This document shows positions 44,298 to 56,300 of a DNA stretch of 64,000 nucleotides, piece after piece. The notes beneath the pieces are model-generated. The model worked only from the letters and a program-made list of their open reading frames with translations, had not been told where the DNA came from and searched no databases. The position numbers were made by a program, and so were the translations under genes. Each line of letters begins with the position of its first letter. Position 1 is the stretch's first letter. The DNA is from Dryas octopetala (taxonomy: Eukaryota; Streptophyta; Magnoliopsida; Rosales; Rosaceae): assembly GCA_963921425.1 (NCBI GenBank), contig OY992835.1, positions 24,441,322 to 24,505,321 of the forward strand, given 5' to 3'.

Positions 44298-46324
44298 GGA
44301 AGAAGCCTGTAATTGACATAAAGAAACAAAAAATGAATTATTTGGCACAACAGTTTTTATGCAAGGCATAAAACAACACTTAGCAATTTTTATGCAACAC
44401 AAACAATAGAGACAACAAATACAATAGAAAGTACTCAACCAAAAATACTTAATAATGGTGAATTCCAGGGCCTTAGGAATACTATATTTTCACAGCGATC
44501 CACTTTATCAAGGTGCTCACCATCGCTCTACTTTTCAGAAAAGCCATTGAGAATGCAAAGCATTTGATATACATTGCAGGCTGGTATCTAACTATATATG
44601 TATATACCCTCACAGCAAAGCAATCTAACAATCTATGCTATGGTTATGTAAATCATCAAGCAAATTTTGTTCTCTTACAGGTTTTAAATTTAGTATTGTA
44701 TTCGTCTTTGCATATTTCAATTTTAAAAAAGAAATAATCTATTATGTTTATCGGTGAGAAGCAGCATAGATGAAGAAGTCCAAGCAAGCACAAACAGATT
44801 TATATATACACGTATATATAAGGAGTAAATTGGTAGTTGAAAGAGCAATTTACCCTTCTTTCTCTGGGCGGCTTCACTTGCAGAACAGAGGTAATAAATT
44901 AAAAATAACCTAGACGGCTGTAATTTCAATTTATTTTTGTCGGTCAATACCTTTTTGCAGGTTATCACAAGATGGGCCTTGCAGATCAAAAGCTTCTGCC
45001 GGAGCACGACGTCGTCCGTGGCCAAACCGATCGTTGAAGATCGCATTTCCGTGGCTTTTGTGTCGGGCGGGATGGGGAATGGATTTGGGTTTGAGTATCT
45101 GCAAATGGGTTGAAACTTGAGAGAGTGTTTGGAGATTGGCGAAGTAGAGGGGTTGCAGAGGAGAAAGAGAGAGAGGGAGAGATAAGTGAAAGAAAGAGAG
45201 AGAAGGAGAGGAAGATAGAGAGAGAGGGAGTAATAACGGAGGCTATGTGAAAGAGAAGAAGACAACAGTAGGTTAAACCACTTGCACATAATATGTGAAT
45301 TGTATATTAATTTTATTATCTAAAATATATATCAATAAATATATTGGAAGAACAAGTTCAATGAAAATTTGCAGTCTGGTGGATAAGGCACCTGTCTTTC
45401 TTGTGGTCTTGTGGTCGAACCATCGCAAGGCCAGATTTCTTTTTTTTACTTTTATTTTTAATTTGTAGAGTTTTAGCAATTTAGAGTATTAAAATTTTAA
45501 TTAAATAAATTAAAAGTTAAAACACATATAAACTAGTTTAATTGAAATCCTTATACTAGTATAAACTATGTTGTGTTTTAATTTTTATTTTTATGAATTT
45601 TTAGGGAGATTGATTACATATGTTATATTTGTTTTAAGATTAAAAATACCCTAAACTCTATAATAATATACTCTATACCTATTACCTATATTAGTACTAT
45701 ATAGTATATACCCTATAATAGTTAATCATATACATATTTATACCAAAATTTGACACCAATCATTGAATGAGATTGTGAAAAATAACAAAAAATTAGGATA
45801 ACTATCATTAATACCAAAAGGCCCACTGCATTGAGGATTTGGGCCTACCTTTAAACACATGTCACAGTTATACAAAAATGTAAGATGAAATTATAATGTC
45901 CTGGACCTCCTGGCTCAAGGCCCATTTTATAAAACAATTCAAATTGTTAAAAAACTACATAAAATAAACTTATTTGCTACATTTTATAAATAAACTTAAA
46001 TATAAAATCTCACACTTTTTAAAACTAAACTTAAATGTGAAATCTCACGCTCAAAAGGATCGCATGGTTAATTGCTTGATCTTTTCTAATGTAAAAAAAA
46101 AAAATGAAACTTTAAAATTGAAACCGATTGAAATAATAGTTGTCCATTTAATTAATAGATGCAGGAAGTAGTACTACAAGGCTACAAGCTAGAAAGGACA
46201 GTGGAAAACCATTTATTTTCTCGCCTCTCTCATAACACTTATTAATTACATACGCTTAATTGCTTAGCACACATAACTTTAGGTGGCCTCAAAAATAAAA
46301 TATTTGAAATATTTGAAACTTGTC
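44298..46324. other. Gap between the protease palindrome and the GASA gene
   Basis: A 188-codon minus-strand frame (44723-45289) is mostly a leucine/serine-rich translation of a CT-rich tract (45140-45260). It may be the leader and first exon of an unidentified transcript, and a GTATTG donor-like site follows near 44955. Nothing else is recognised apart from the tRNA-like block. Confidence 0.35.
45373..45434 (+). repeat. tRNA-like block, possible SINE head or tRNA pseudogene
   Basis: An A-box-like word (tggtggataaggc) and a B-box-like word (tggtcgaaccatc) stand at tRNA spacing and are followed by a T-rich tract. The ends do not pair into a proper acceptor stem, so it is not a functional tRNA gene. 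Confidence 0.35.
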
Positions 46325-47391
46325 CTAAGGGCACTTGGATCTGTTTCCGTGGGTGAGCATATCAGTGTAGCACTTGCCACATCTTTCTCGGTTGCCAAAA
46401 GTTCCCGGAGGAACACATCTGCAGCGGTCACAGCATGTCATGCAGGCTCTCATGCACACCCTCTTCCTTGAATGTAATTGGCACCTCTTATCACACAATG
46501 GGATGCAATCTGCCCATAAACACAAACTAAAATTAATCAACAAACACAAAATTTACAAAAGGGTAATTTCGATATTTACCCTTTTTGGACCGAACAGGGG
46601 TCATTGGTGGTAAATAAGGGGGTGGCTTCACTGGGGGCAGAGGAGCTGGTGGCTTCACCAGGGGTGGAGTGGGTGCTTTCACTGGAGGTGCTGTTGGAGG
46701 AGGTGGCTTCACCACTGGGGTTGGTGGAGCTGGTGGCTTGACCACTGGGGTTGGAGGAGCTGGTGGCTTCACCACTGGGGTTGGAGGAGCTGGGGGCTTC
46801 ACCACTGGGTTTGGTGGAGCTGGTGGCTTCACCACTGGGTTTGTTGGAGCCACTATTGGAGCCTTGTAAGGAGCTGGTACAGGTACTATGCCTTTAGCAT
46901 AAGCAGCCTGCAGCATTAACCACACAAAAGTCAACTAGGGAGTTTACTGATCTCAACCTATTATTAAATCAGTAAGGTAACACTTAGCCTGTGTCATGAA
47001 TTCAATTAATGAAAGTATGTAACTATCTAAAAGTTCATTAACAAACTAGCTGGAGACCAAGTTCTTTCAAGATTTGAGGTTTTGGTAAATTAGCTAAAGT
47101 TTTTGATTAATTGGTGCCAGATATAAAATATGTAGTACTAAGTAAACAGCAAACACCATACCTTTATCTCAAGTTCCTCTTGAAGTTGAAGGTCATAAGA
47201 TGAAGCCTACAAGGAGAGGGATATCAACACATTTAGACAAACCCAAACTAGATATACGAAAACTAGCTAGTAATATTAACAAAAAGAAGAAAGACAATGC
47301 TAGTGTGTATATTGAGAGAGAGAAATATAATTACCCTTGAAGTAACTAAGAGAAGAGTCGCAAACAGGAGGAGCATGGCTTTGGAAGCCAT
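46325..47391 (-). CDS. GASA14: GASA14-like proline-rich gibberellin-regulated (snakin) protein
   Basis: Four exons in phase: 47335-47391, 47162-47206, 46580-46907 and 46325-46509, giving 204 aa. A signal peptide (MASKAMLLLFATLLLV) leads to a proline-rich region with about five PPAPPxPVVK-type repeats. The last exon encodes the GASA domain with all 12 cysteines (from DCIPLCDKRC to the terminal KCP). GASA proteins are secreted cysteine-rich peptides linked to gibberellin and redox responses. A long proline-rich spacer is the distinctive feature of Arabidopsis GASA14. The repeats are near-identical at DNA level, so their number may vary. Confidence 0.93.
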
Positions 47392-47481
47392 CCTACAAAT
47401 GCTAGAATACCAAGAACACTAGAAGAGTCAAAGAGCTAAAGAAGTGAAGTCAGATGGATGACTCTAGCAGAAGCAGAGTGT

Positions 47482-47491
47482 GGTATAAATA
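47482..47491 (-). promoter_or_regulatory. Possible TATA box of the GASA14-like gene
   Basis: The minus strand reads ATATTTATAC about 95 bases upstream of the ATG. That would give a leader of roughly 60 bases. Confidence 0.4.
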
Positions 47492-47575
47492 TTGTTGAAA
47501 AGTGGGTATAGCCGTATAGGGAACTAGGGGAGACAAATTTTCACACGCTGATAAATATATTATGTATATTTATTA

Positions 47576-47950
47576 GGGAATGTTATCCGGCTTTTTTAAT
47601 TTATTTTTTTCACCGACTTTTTTTTTTTATTATTGTCATTTCACAATATTTTTTTATGAATTAAATTATTTATTTTTTAAATAATTATTTAAAGATTATA
47701 TTTGTCAAAAATCAATTAAATCAAATATTATTTAATTATATAATCGTTAATAGTGAATTAAATTGTTATCAAAATTATTTATTTATTTTATTATAGTTAC
47801 AAAATAAATAATTTCTTATTTTATTAAATTTTTATAAAAAAAATTTTATAATTAAATTTAAAAAATAAATAATTTTGATCAAAAAATTTATATTGCCAAT
47901 AAGAATAATAAATAATAATAAAAATTGAAAAACGTGAATACCATTCCACT
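47576..47950. repeat. Possible old MITE (AT-rich inverted repeat)
   Basis: The ends ggaatgttatccggctttt and the complement of aaacgtgaataccattcc are similar, and the interior is AT-rich with partial mirror symmetry. No clean target duplication was found. Confidence 0.35.
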
Positions 47951-49810
47951 ATTTATTATAAATGTGATGCAATTAAACTAGAGGTGCATGCCAGTAGATG
48001 AGATTATGAGAACTAGAGGTGAATGCCAGCCAGCTATAGCAGATACTGCAGGCTGCAGAGAGCGAGAGACATATATAAGTAAAAAGCTTGGTGTCCGAAA
48101 AATCTGAGTGATTTGAGAGTACGACCCACCTGCCCCAACCCAAGGAGTACAGTGTCCTCAGTTGACTAAACAATTATATCTACTTTTCATCAAAATATGT
48201 GTCACCAATAAATTAAAGATACTTCAGGCCCTCCTCTGTACCAAAAAATAAATTAAAGATCCTTCACACGAGGTCTGTCTATGTGTCTCATGAAAAATTC
48301 AAAACTAATTAGACTTGTAACCAAAGCTTGCAAGCTTAGCTACGTTTCCCAGAATCCCAACTCTCTCGTAAATCTCATTGCTTTTCGAATAATGCCTATC
48401 TGTAGCCTGTAGGTATATCTCATCGACCTTCCATTCCCAGTTTGTCTCACTCGAAACATGAGTCGATTCATGTAGCGGTGAACATTTTGGCATTATTCAC
48501 AGTACAGACAGCTGGTTCCTGCTAAGGATCCAACAAGCAATCTTATTGAGTATCGACCCATAACACTACATTTGAGCAAAGCAAGGAAAAGCTTAGATTA
48601 TAGTGCTAGCTGGTTCCATATATAATAATAATATATAAATTAATGTATGGACCTAAAAAGATCCATACATTTATGTTCGTACTAGGTGCAATTTCGAAAC
48701 TAGCATATGATTTCAATATATATTATGAAAATTCAAAGCCATTTGCACCGGCACTCACTCGAACTATATTTGTATATAGATCCAAATATCGCCAAACTAG
48801 ATATAAAAGGTATATGCAGATCCCATAATATTATACAATAGTATCTGGAACATGAGAATTAGAGTCTAAACCATTAACAATGCACCTCTTATTAATGTCT
48901 AATCAGTCATCTGATCAAAGCTTAAAAGGAAATAAAATTTCAAATTTAATATCACCCACCCACCCACCGGGACATGACATATGTAACGTGTTTGGTATAG
49001 ATATATGTCAGACAAAGATCCTATTAATTTCAATATCTGCCTTCCAGTGTCACCTAGGGCCCTTAACAACTCAACTCATATAATACGCACGCTTTGATGT
49101 ATGTTAAATTATTACTATTGCCATTTTATATGAGGTCTAGATTCTACCAAGTGTTACCCAAGTTGCATTTATTTAATTAAATACATATTGTATTATACAC
49201 TCCAAGCCATGAAAATTGTATTTTGATGAATGTGCAATTGTGATTTGTGTGTATATAGGAACTGGCATAAGTGAAATGAATCCTCCTAGTTAGAACAAAA
49301 CAGTAAACAAACGGTCCATTTGAATTTGACCTAGTAAAACGTAGATATATCCAATTAAATTCAACACTTTCCATTTTCATTTGACCAAGGGGATAAGGAT
49401 AAGTTTATATCCCGATTCCTCACACAATTTGGAATAGTGGGATCATTTTGATTTTTGTCAAAAGAAATTCATTCATCAATTTGGAATCAGAATCATACGG
49501 ATTCCCCCTTCTTGCTTGGCCTTTGAGTCATGTCCATTCCAAGGAGAAACGCCAAAAGACCCATCCTGCATTTGTGGATTGGGGGATATGATTTCAGATC
49601 TCTGCAGCACAGAGTGAATGCATGATTAGGGTTTAGGCCCACCTACTATTAACACACTGATACTACAAAGGTGTACGGATGAAATTATTATGTCCCTGGC
49701 CCATGGGCCAGTATCAATAAGCGTGTTCATGCTTTACAGCCTTTCGCCCCCATGCTTACATGGGTCAGTACACTCAGTACTCGGTAGTAGATATCATGCT
49801 TCTACACCAA
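47951..49810. other. Intergenic DNA, nothing recognised
   Basis: Only short open frames without domains. Sequence near 49620-49700 has weak similarity to 45820-45920 (words around gatgaaattattatgtcc), perhaps an old dispersed repeat. Confidence 0.4.
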
Positions 49811-50363
49811 GCTATCCATATGGTACCTACGGCTACACCTAAATAGCTATAGCTATCAGACCCAGAAGAGAGAGAAAAAAAAAAAAAAAAAAAACTCAGC
49901 AATAGCTAATATTGAATGACAGTTGTGTGTGCCATGACTCATGAGTCACCTCACAAAGAAACCAAGAATTGCATTCTAAAAAGAGAAAATTATGTGTTTG
50001 GTCAATTTATTATTTTATAAATCTTGTTTGATTTATAATTTTTTTTAAGTTTTATATTAGTTCATGAATTATTTGATGTGTTCTATTTTAGTTTCAAATA
50101 GATAATTTTGTCTCTCAAAATTAATTCATTGGTACAAAATTGAGGAACAAAATTGTCCAATTTGGACCAAAATAGAACACTTTAGACAATTCGTGAATCA
50201 GTATGAAACTTAAAAAAATTTGTAGACAAAAATAAAATTTATAAAATAATAAGTGGACCAAACACATAATTTACTCTTCTAAAAACAATCTCAACAAACC
50301 TAGTAGAGGCAGCCAGCCCATCTCTAATAAAACCTTTGACCCTCACTAACTGTAAACCATGAT
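49811..50363. repeat. Local duplication, copy A
   Basis: Blocks match 58204-61510 in the same order and orientation: gctatccatatggtacctac, the agaagagag/poly-A block, catgagtca, accaagaattgcattctaaa, and ggcagccagcccatc through cctttgaccctcactaac. Copy A contains a MITE that copy B lacks. Confidence 0.8.
49983..50276. mobile_element. 294-bp MITE with 9-bp target duplication
   Basis: It is nearly a full palindrome. The ends read gagaaaattatgtgtttggt and, inverted, gagtaaattatgtgtttggt. The 9-bp duplication ttctaaaaa (49974-49982 and 50277-50285) suggests a Mutator-type MITE. The empty site is preserved in copy B near 61371 (gcattctaaagacaatctc). Confidence 0.88.
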
Positions 50364-51379
50364 ATTTTTTGGAAATTTGTTTTGAACTTTAACTAGGAGG
50401 TAATTTTATTGGCTGATAACCAAATTGTTCACAAAAATTTCCAACACTATAGATTTCATTCAAATTGTATGATAAAATACAAGGGACCTAATTTTTAACA
50501 TTCACCTGAAAAAAAAAAAAAATGAAACTTGCCCAAAACGTAAAAAACTAGTATAGAATTTAAAATCCTTTTTCAGAGAAAGAAAAAGAGTGATAATACT
50601 CTTTTTCATATCTCTAACAACAACAAAGAGAGACAAAAGCACGATAACGAAAAATTATTTTATGTAATGTATGATTTTAAGAGTTTTTTACTAAATTTTA
50701 AGATTTTAAAAATTAATTATTACACATATATTATAATTATAATAAATTAATAACATCATATTATTATACCATATCACTTAATATTACAATCACTAGTAAT
50801 AATTTTTAAAAGACAAGGACTTTCTTGGTTTGGCAAAATACTCAAAAGGAAACCGCCACTTGGCAGAAAAGAAAGCCAACAAGATTGAGCAGCCCAAGGT
50901 GTAGGGATCTGATTGTTTTTGGGGTAGATCCCATTGTCCAAAAAAGAAAGCAGGCTAAGGAAAAGGGCTGGCCTTCCCCTTTCCACAGCACAGCCTACAT
51001 TCATCATCACCTCCCAGGTCTACCGGGCCTCAAGCAAAGCAAGGAATTAAAAACTTCTTGTTTGAATCAGAGATGGAGACACCAAGGCGTCGGGGTGTTT
51101 CCTACATTATTATGTAATTCATTGCGATTCCAATTGAAAATCATATTCTTAAAAATAATTTGTATTTAATTGTTCTAAAAATGAAAAACCTATGATCCAG
51201 TTGAACTGAAATAATTTAAGAACTCATTGGATTAACAATGCCGCTAGATAGTTTTCAGAAAAACCCATTCATTTTCAAATCTGATTTCTAATTAAAAATA
51301 TGAGAAATTCATCTAAACAATAAGAAAAATATTATTGAACTTATTCAAAGCATGGAAGAACTCATACATCAATAGAAAT
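50364..51379. other. Intergenic DNA left of the LINE
   Basis: AT-rich, with a poly-A run near 50510. The frames at 50774-51169 on both strands have no recognisable domain. Confidence 0.4.
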
Positions 51380-51574
51380 AGAAATCTAAGGAATTGAATG
51401 TTCATCCAAATCTAAAGCTAAAAAATTGAGATCTGAGACACGCGCTTGACGCGCCTGTAGTGCTCCTGTATTTTTGGCTTCCTAGTGGTTTCTTCTGGTT
51501 TCCTAGTGGTTTCTTCTCGATCTGTGGTGGCGCAGACGGCGGAGGGACCAGTTTTTTCGGCTCTCCAACCTAGT

Positions 51575-53320
51575 ATGGGTGGCGGGGGGCCGGATCATGT
51601 GGCGGTGAACGTTTCTGTGCCTGACTTTGTGAATGCTCGAGCGGGGAAGCGTGTTCGAGGTCCTGACGATCCTGATTTTGGGAGTTATATTACTCCTCCA
51701 ATAGCTAATGCGAGCAAGGGTGGTTCACCTTCAAGCTTTAAATCCAAGCTCATGAACTCTGTGACTCCAATTTTGGGAGGTAGATCTGACTTTGTGGGCA
51801 TGGGGCTAGATGATTCTGACTGCGTCATTTCTCGGGGTGATAAGGGGTTGAGTTTTCGGTTCTCAGACAAGGCTCTAGATCAGATGAGTCAACCTTGGCG
51901 CCATGCTCTCATTATCAAGCTACTTGGAAGGTCTCATACCTTTAATTTTCTGGTGGCTAGGCTGAAGCAGAAGTGGGAGCTCAAAGGGGCGTTCCAATTG
52001 ATTGACATACAAAATGGGTATTACATTGTGCAATTCCAATTGGAAGAGGATCGGGAATTTGTCTTGACTGGGGGGCCTTGGATTATTGCAGGTAATTATC
52101 TGACAATTCAGAAGTGGAGGACTGGTTTTTGTCCCTTCACTGATACCATCACCCGTATGGCAGTTTGGATCAGAGTATCAGGTGCTCAGATTGAATTTTT
52201 TAACACATGGGCTATGAAGAAAATTGGAAATGCCTTAGGTCGTCTTCTGAAAATTGATATCCTCACTAATAGCTGCTCTCGTGGTAAGTTTGCCCGAATT
52301 TGTGTTGAATTGGACCTCTCTCAGCCTTTGGAAGCTTTTATTCAGATTAATGGGATTTGGTATAACCTGGAGTATGAGGGTATGCCTCAAATTTGTTTCT
52401 CTTGTGGTCGTTATGGTCATAAACAGGAGGCTTGTACCTGGAAGAAGGATAAGACTGATGAAAATATGGAGGTTGGGGTGGATGCTGTTAACCCTGGGTT
52501 GGAGGTAATTAGAGAGGAAGCTACAGTTAAGTTACAGGATGTGACTAAGAGTTCTGGGCCTATTCTTGGTACCTGGATGCAAGCTAAGGTTAGAAAGTTT
52601 AGGAAACCCAAGAATGTGGTTGAGGGCACTGATTCTGCGACTAAGGATCAGGGTTTAGTGAACAAGGGTCCTGGTCTGCAGTCTAATACTACATCCAAAG
52701 GTAAGGAGTCGGGTTCCCCGTTTATGGGTAATGGCCAAGGGTCCAGGTTTTCAGTTTTGCAGAATCACGATGGTGTTGAGGGTGGTAATAATGGTAAGGG
52801 AGCTATCTTTAGTTCTGTTGGAAGTAAGGGCAAAGGTCCTACGGGGAAAAAGAATTGGATTGCTAAGGAGAAGACTAGTAATCCTGGAGGGCGCCCTCCT
52901 CTTTCAGATATCTCAAACCATGGTGGTGTTGTGGGGCAGACTAGCGTTAAGAGGACTGGTCCTGCTGGAATTGGGACTGTTGATCTTTATTCTACTGAGG
53001 TTCAAAAGCTCAGGGATACTATGAATGCAGCCTTTACTGGCTTTTTGGGACATGGGACTAGGAAGTCTAATCCCTTGGTGCCTGTTGAGGATTTTGATGG
53101 CCCTAATTCTGTACAAGGTGCTTTCTCTTTTGGCCATCAATCTTCTAATGTTGGGAGCTCTAAAAGAGTAGATTCTAATGCTAACATGGATACTGGAGAT
53201 CCTTTTCTCTCTTGTGTTCCTGATAGCATTGAGGCTGCCCATGGGGCTGCAGATGATGTTGTTTCTGACATGTATGTGGATCACTCTCCATGTTTGGAGG
53301 GTGGTGCTGCTAACTGTTGA
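51575..53320 (+). CDS. LINE ORF1 (DUF4283 plus CCHC zinc knuckle)
   Basis: From the first in-frame ATG this gives 581 aa; the open frame extends to 51485 without an ATG. The DUF4283 domain lies near residues 85-230 (GGPWIIAGNYLTIQKW, AVWIRVSG). A zf-CCHC_4 knuckle follows (ICFSCGRYGHKQEAC). The C-terminal half is low-complexity and Gly/Ser/Lys-rich. In plant L1 elements this protein binds the element RNA. The frame is intact. Confidence 0.88.
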   Translation: MGGGGPDHVAVNVSVPDFVNARAGKRVRGPDDPDFGSYITPPIANASKGGSPSSFKSKLMNSVTPILGGRSDFVGMGLDDSDCVISRGDKGLSFRFSDKALDQMSQPWRHALIIKLLGRSHTFNFLVARLKQKWELKGAFQLIDIQNGYYIVQFQLEEDREFVLTGGPWIIAGNYLTIQKWRTGFCPFTDTITRMAVWIRVSGAQIEFFNTWAMKKIGNALGRLLKIDILTNSCSRGKFARICVELDLSQPLEAFIQINGIWYNLEYEGMPQICFSCGRYGHKQEACTWKKDKTDENMEVGVDAVNPGLEVIREEATVKLQDVTKSSGPILGTWMQAKVRKFRKPKNVVEGTDSATKDQGLVNKGPGLQSNTTSKGKESGSPFMGNGQGSRFSVLQNHDGVEGGNNGKGAIFSSVGSKGKGPTGKKNWIAKEKTSNPGGRPPLSDISNHGGVVGQTSVKRTGPAGIGTVDLYSTEVQKLRDTMNAAFTGFLGHGTRKSNPLVPVEDFDGPNSVQGAFSFGHQSSNVGSSKRVDSNANMDTGDPFLSCVPDSIEAAHGAADDVVSDMYVDHSPCLEGGAANC

Positions 53321-53357
53321 GGTTTTTCCTCTTTCTCCTTCCCCTCTTGTTATTTTT

Positions 53358-56300
53358 ATGATGAATGTTATATGTTGGAATGTGAGAGGTGCTGGAAGGT
53401 CTATTTTCAAGAGTTCCTTTAGGGAGCTAATTAGTATTCATAAAGTTGATGTTGCTGCTGTGATTGAACCTCGAGTTAGTGGTAATCGAGCTTTGAAGAT
53501 TATTAAGGGTCTTGGTTTACCTAATTTCAAGGTGGTTGAGGCGCATGGATTCTTTGGGGGAATTTGGCTCCTTTGGAGTCAAAATGTTGTTGATGTTGAA
53601 GTTATACATATGATGGATCAGGTTATTACTGTAGCTTTTAAAAGTCCTCGTGGAACTCCTTGGCTTTTTTCAGCTGTGTATGGTAGTCCTAAAATTAGCA
53701 AGCGTGAGTTTCTTTGGAAAGCTTTGTCCATAATTGCTTCTAATCATCAGTTTCCTTGGCTCATCGCTGGTGATTTTAATGAATTAACTTGCAGTAGTGA
53801 GAAAAAGGGTGGTTCAGTGAGGTTTAAAACTGGTAACTTCAGAAATTGGATCCAACAATGGCAATTCATTGATTTAGGATTCACTGGTCCTCAATTCACT
53901 TGGAAGGGCCGAGATAATTTGGGGCGTTTAGTCTGGGAGAGACTTGATCGAGCTATATGTAATACTTCCTGGAGACATTATTTTCCTGAGGCTTTTGTTA
54001 AGCATTTACCTAAGACTTCTTCTGACCACTGTTCTATTCTAATTTGCCTGGATAGTACGTGGAGGATGGACCATAATAAGAAGCCTTTCCGTTTTGAGAA
54101 TATGTGGATGTTACATGAGAATTTTAAGGCTTTTATTTCTGAGTCATGGTCTGCTGCTAATTTAGGGGTTTTAAATAAAATTGCTTCAGTTACTTTGGAT
54201 CTCAAGAAATGGAATGCTGAGGTTTTTGGTCAGTTGTTTCGCAGGAAGAAAACAATTCTGGCTAGACTCAGTGGAGTTCAAAGGGCCTTATGTGCCAATC
54301 ATTCTGATTTTTTATTGGATCTAGAGCAAAAGCTGCAAGCTGACTATAATTCAATTTTAGATCAGGAAGATAGTTTTTGGAAGCAAAAATCTCGGGTCAA
54401 GTGGCTCCAAGATGGTGATCGTAATACTAGTTTTTTCCATCTTTCCACAATTATCCGTAGGAGGAAAAATAAAATTGTTGGGCTCAAGGATGATAATGGT
54501 TCTTGGATAACTGATAAAGGGGTGATTCATCATATTGCTGTGAGTCATTTCAAGAAGTTATTTGGGGCTGATGAAAATGAAGCCGCTACTACTGGCCTCC
54601 CATCTCTTTTTCCTTCAGTCTCTACTCAGGAGCTTGATTCTTTGTCTTGTGTGGTTTCTGAAGAAGAAGTTAGGGAAAGTCTGTTTGCAATTGGTGCTTC
54701 TAAGGCCCCGGGCCCTGATGGTTTTCCTGCAGGTTTTTTTCAGAAACACTGGGACCTTTGTTGTTCTGATGTTGTTCAGTTAGTTAAAGTGTGCTTCTCT
54801 CAAGGCTCTATTCCTCCTGGTCTTGGGAGTACTCTTCTTACTCTTGTGCCTAAGATTGAAGGGCCTCAGTTGATTTCCCAATTCAGGCCTATTAGCCTAT
54901 GTAACACTCTTTATAAAGTGGTCACTAAAGTCATTGTTTCTAGACTTCGACCTCTTATGAAGTGTTGGATTAGTCCTAATCAGGTAAGTTTCATCCCTGG
55001 TAGGCATATCACAGACAATATTATTATTGCTCAGGAGGTGCTTCACACTTTTAAGAAGTCTAAAGCTAAGAAAGGTATGATGGCCTGGAAAATTGACTTA
55101 GCTAAAGCCTATGACAGGCTTAGCTGGAGTTTTATTAGGACTGTGCTTATGGAAGTTGGAATCTCAGGTACTCTCCTTCAACTTATTATGGCTTGTGTGA
55201 CTCTTGTGGATTATAGGATTATTGTTAATGGTGAGTTATCTGATCAGTTCACTCCTGGTAGAGGTGTTAGGCAAGGGGATCCTTTATCTCCTTATCTTTT
55301 TGTCCTTTGTGTTGAAAAGCTTAGTCATATAATTTTGGAGGCTGTTAGATTGAAGCAGTGGAAGCCTGTTAAAGTCAGTCAGGTTGGGCCTGCTATATCT
55401 CATCTTATGTTTGCTGATGATATTATTCTTTTCAGTGAAGCTACTATGCAGCAGGCTGTAATTGTTAAGGGTTGTCTTGATAATTTCTGCTCTAATTCCG
55501 GTGAATTGGTTAGCTATGAGAAGTCCAGTATTTACTGTTCTCCAAATACCTCCAGGGATTTGGCTAGGGACATTAGCTCTGTGTGTGGTAGCCCCCTTTG
55601 TAATAATCTTGGCAAGTATCTTGGGGTTCCTTTGGTTCATTCTAGGATTACCAAAGCGACTTACAAGGATATTGTTGAGAAAGTTCAGGCTCGGTTAGCT
55701 TCTTGGAAGGTCAATTCCCTATCTATGGCTGGTAGAGCCACTCTTGTTCAGGCTGTCAGCTCTGCTATTCCTATTTATGCTAACAGACTGCTAAGTTGCC
55801 TAAGTCAGTTTGTGATTGTATTGACAGGTTGAACAAAAATTTTTTGTGGGGTTCTTCACCTGGAAATAAGAAGATGCACTTAGTTAATTGGGGTCAGGCT
55901 TGTCTTCCTAAGTTGAGAGGAGGGTTGGGCTTCAAAAAGATGAGATTGATGAACCAATCTCTTCTTGCAAAATCTGGTTGGAGGCTGATCCAAAAAGATG
56001 AGGGGCTTTGGGCTTCTACTTTTAGATGTAAATATCTCAAAAAAGGTACAACTGCCATCCTTGGGGAGCTTAAACCTGCTGGTACTTCAAGCACTTGGCA
56101 AGGGGTGTTGTATGGTTTATCTCTCCTTAAACAGGGTCTTCAGCGTAGAGTGGGTCCTGGTTCCAGTACGTTGTTTTGGTCTGATAACTGGACAGGTCTT
56201 GGAAGGCTAATGGATTGGGCTACTAGTCCTATTGTTTCTGATCAATTGCACCTTTTGGTAGCTGATTTTTGTGTTGAGCATCAATGGAATATTCCTCTGT

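Noticed and set aside
44723-45289. 188-codon minus-strand frame rich in Leu and Ser
   Set aside because: Most of it translates a CT-rich tract and AT-rich DNA; no domain is recognised. It is mentioned only as a possible transcript leader.
45373-45434. Functional tRNA gene
   Set aside because: A- and B-box-like words are present but there is no complete cloverleaf and no paired acceptor stem.
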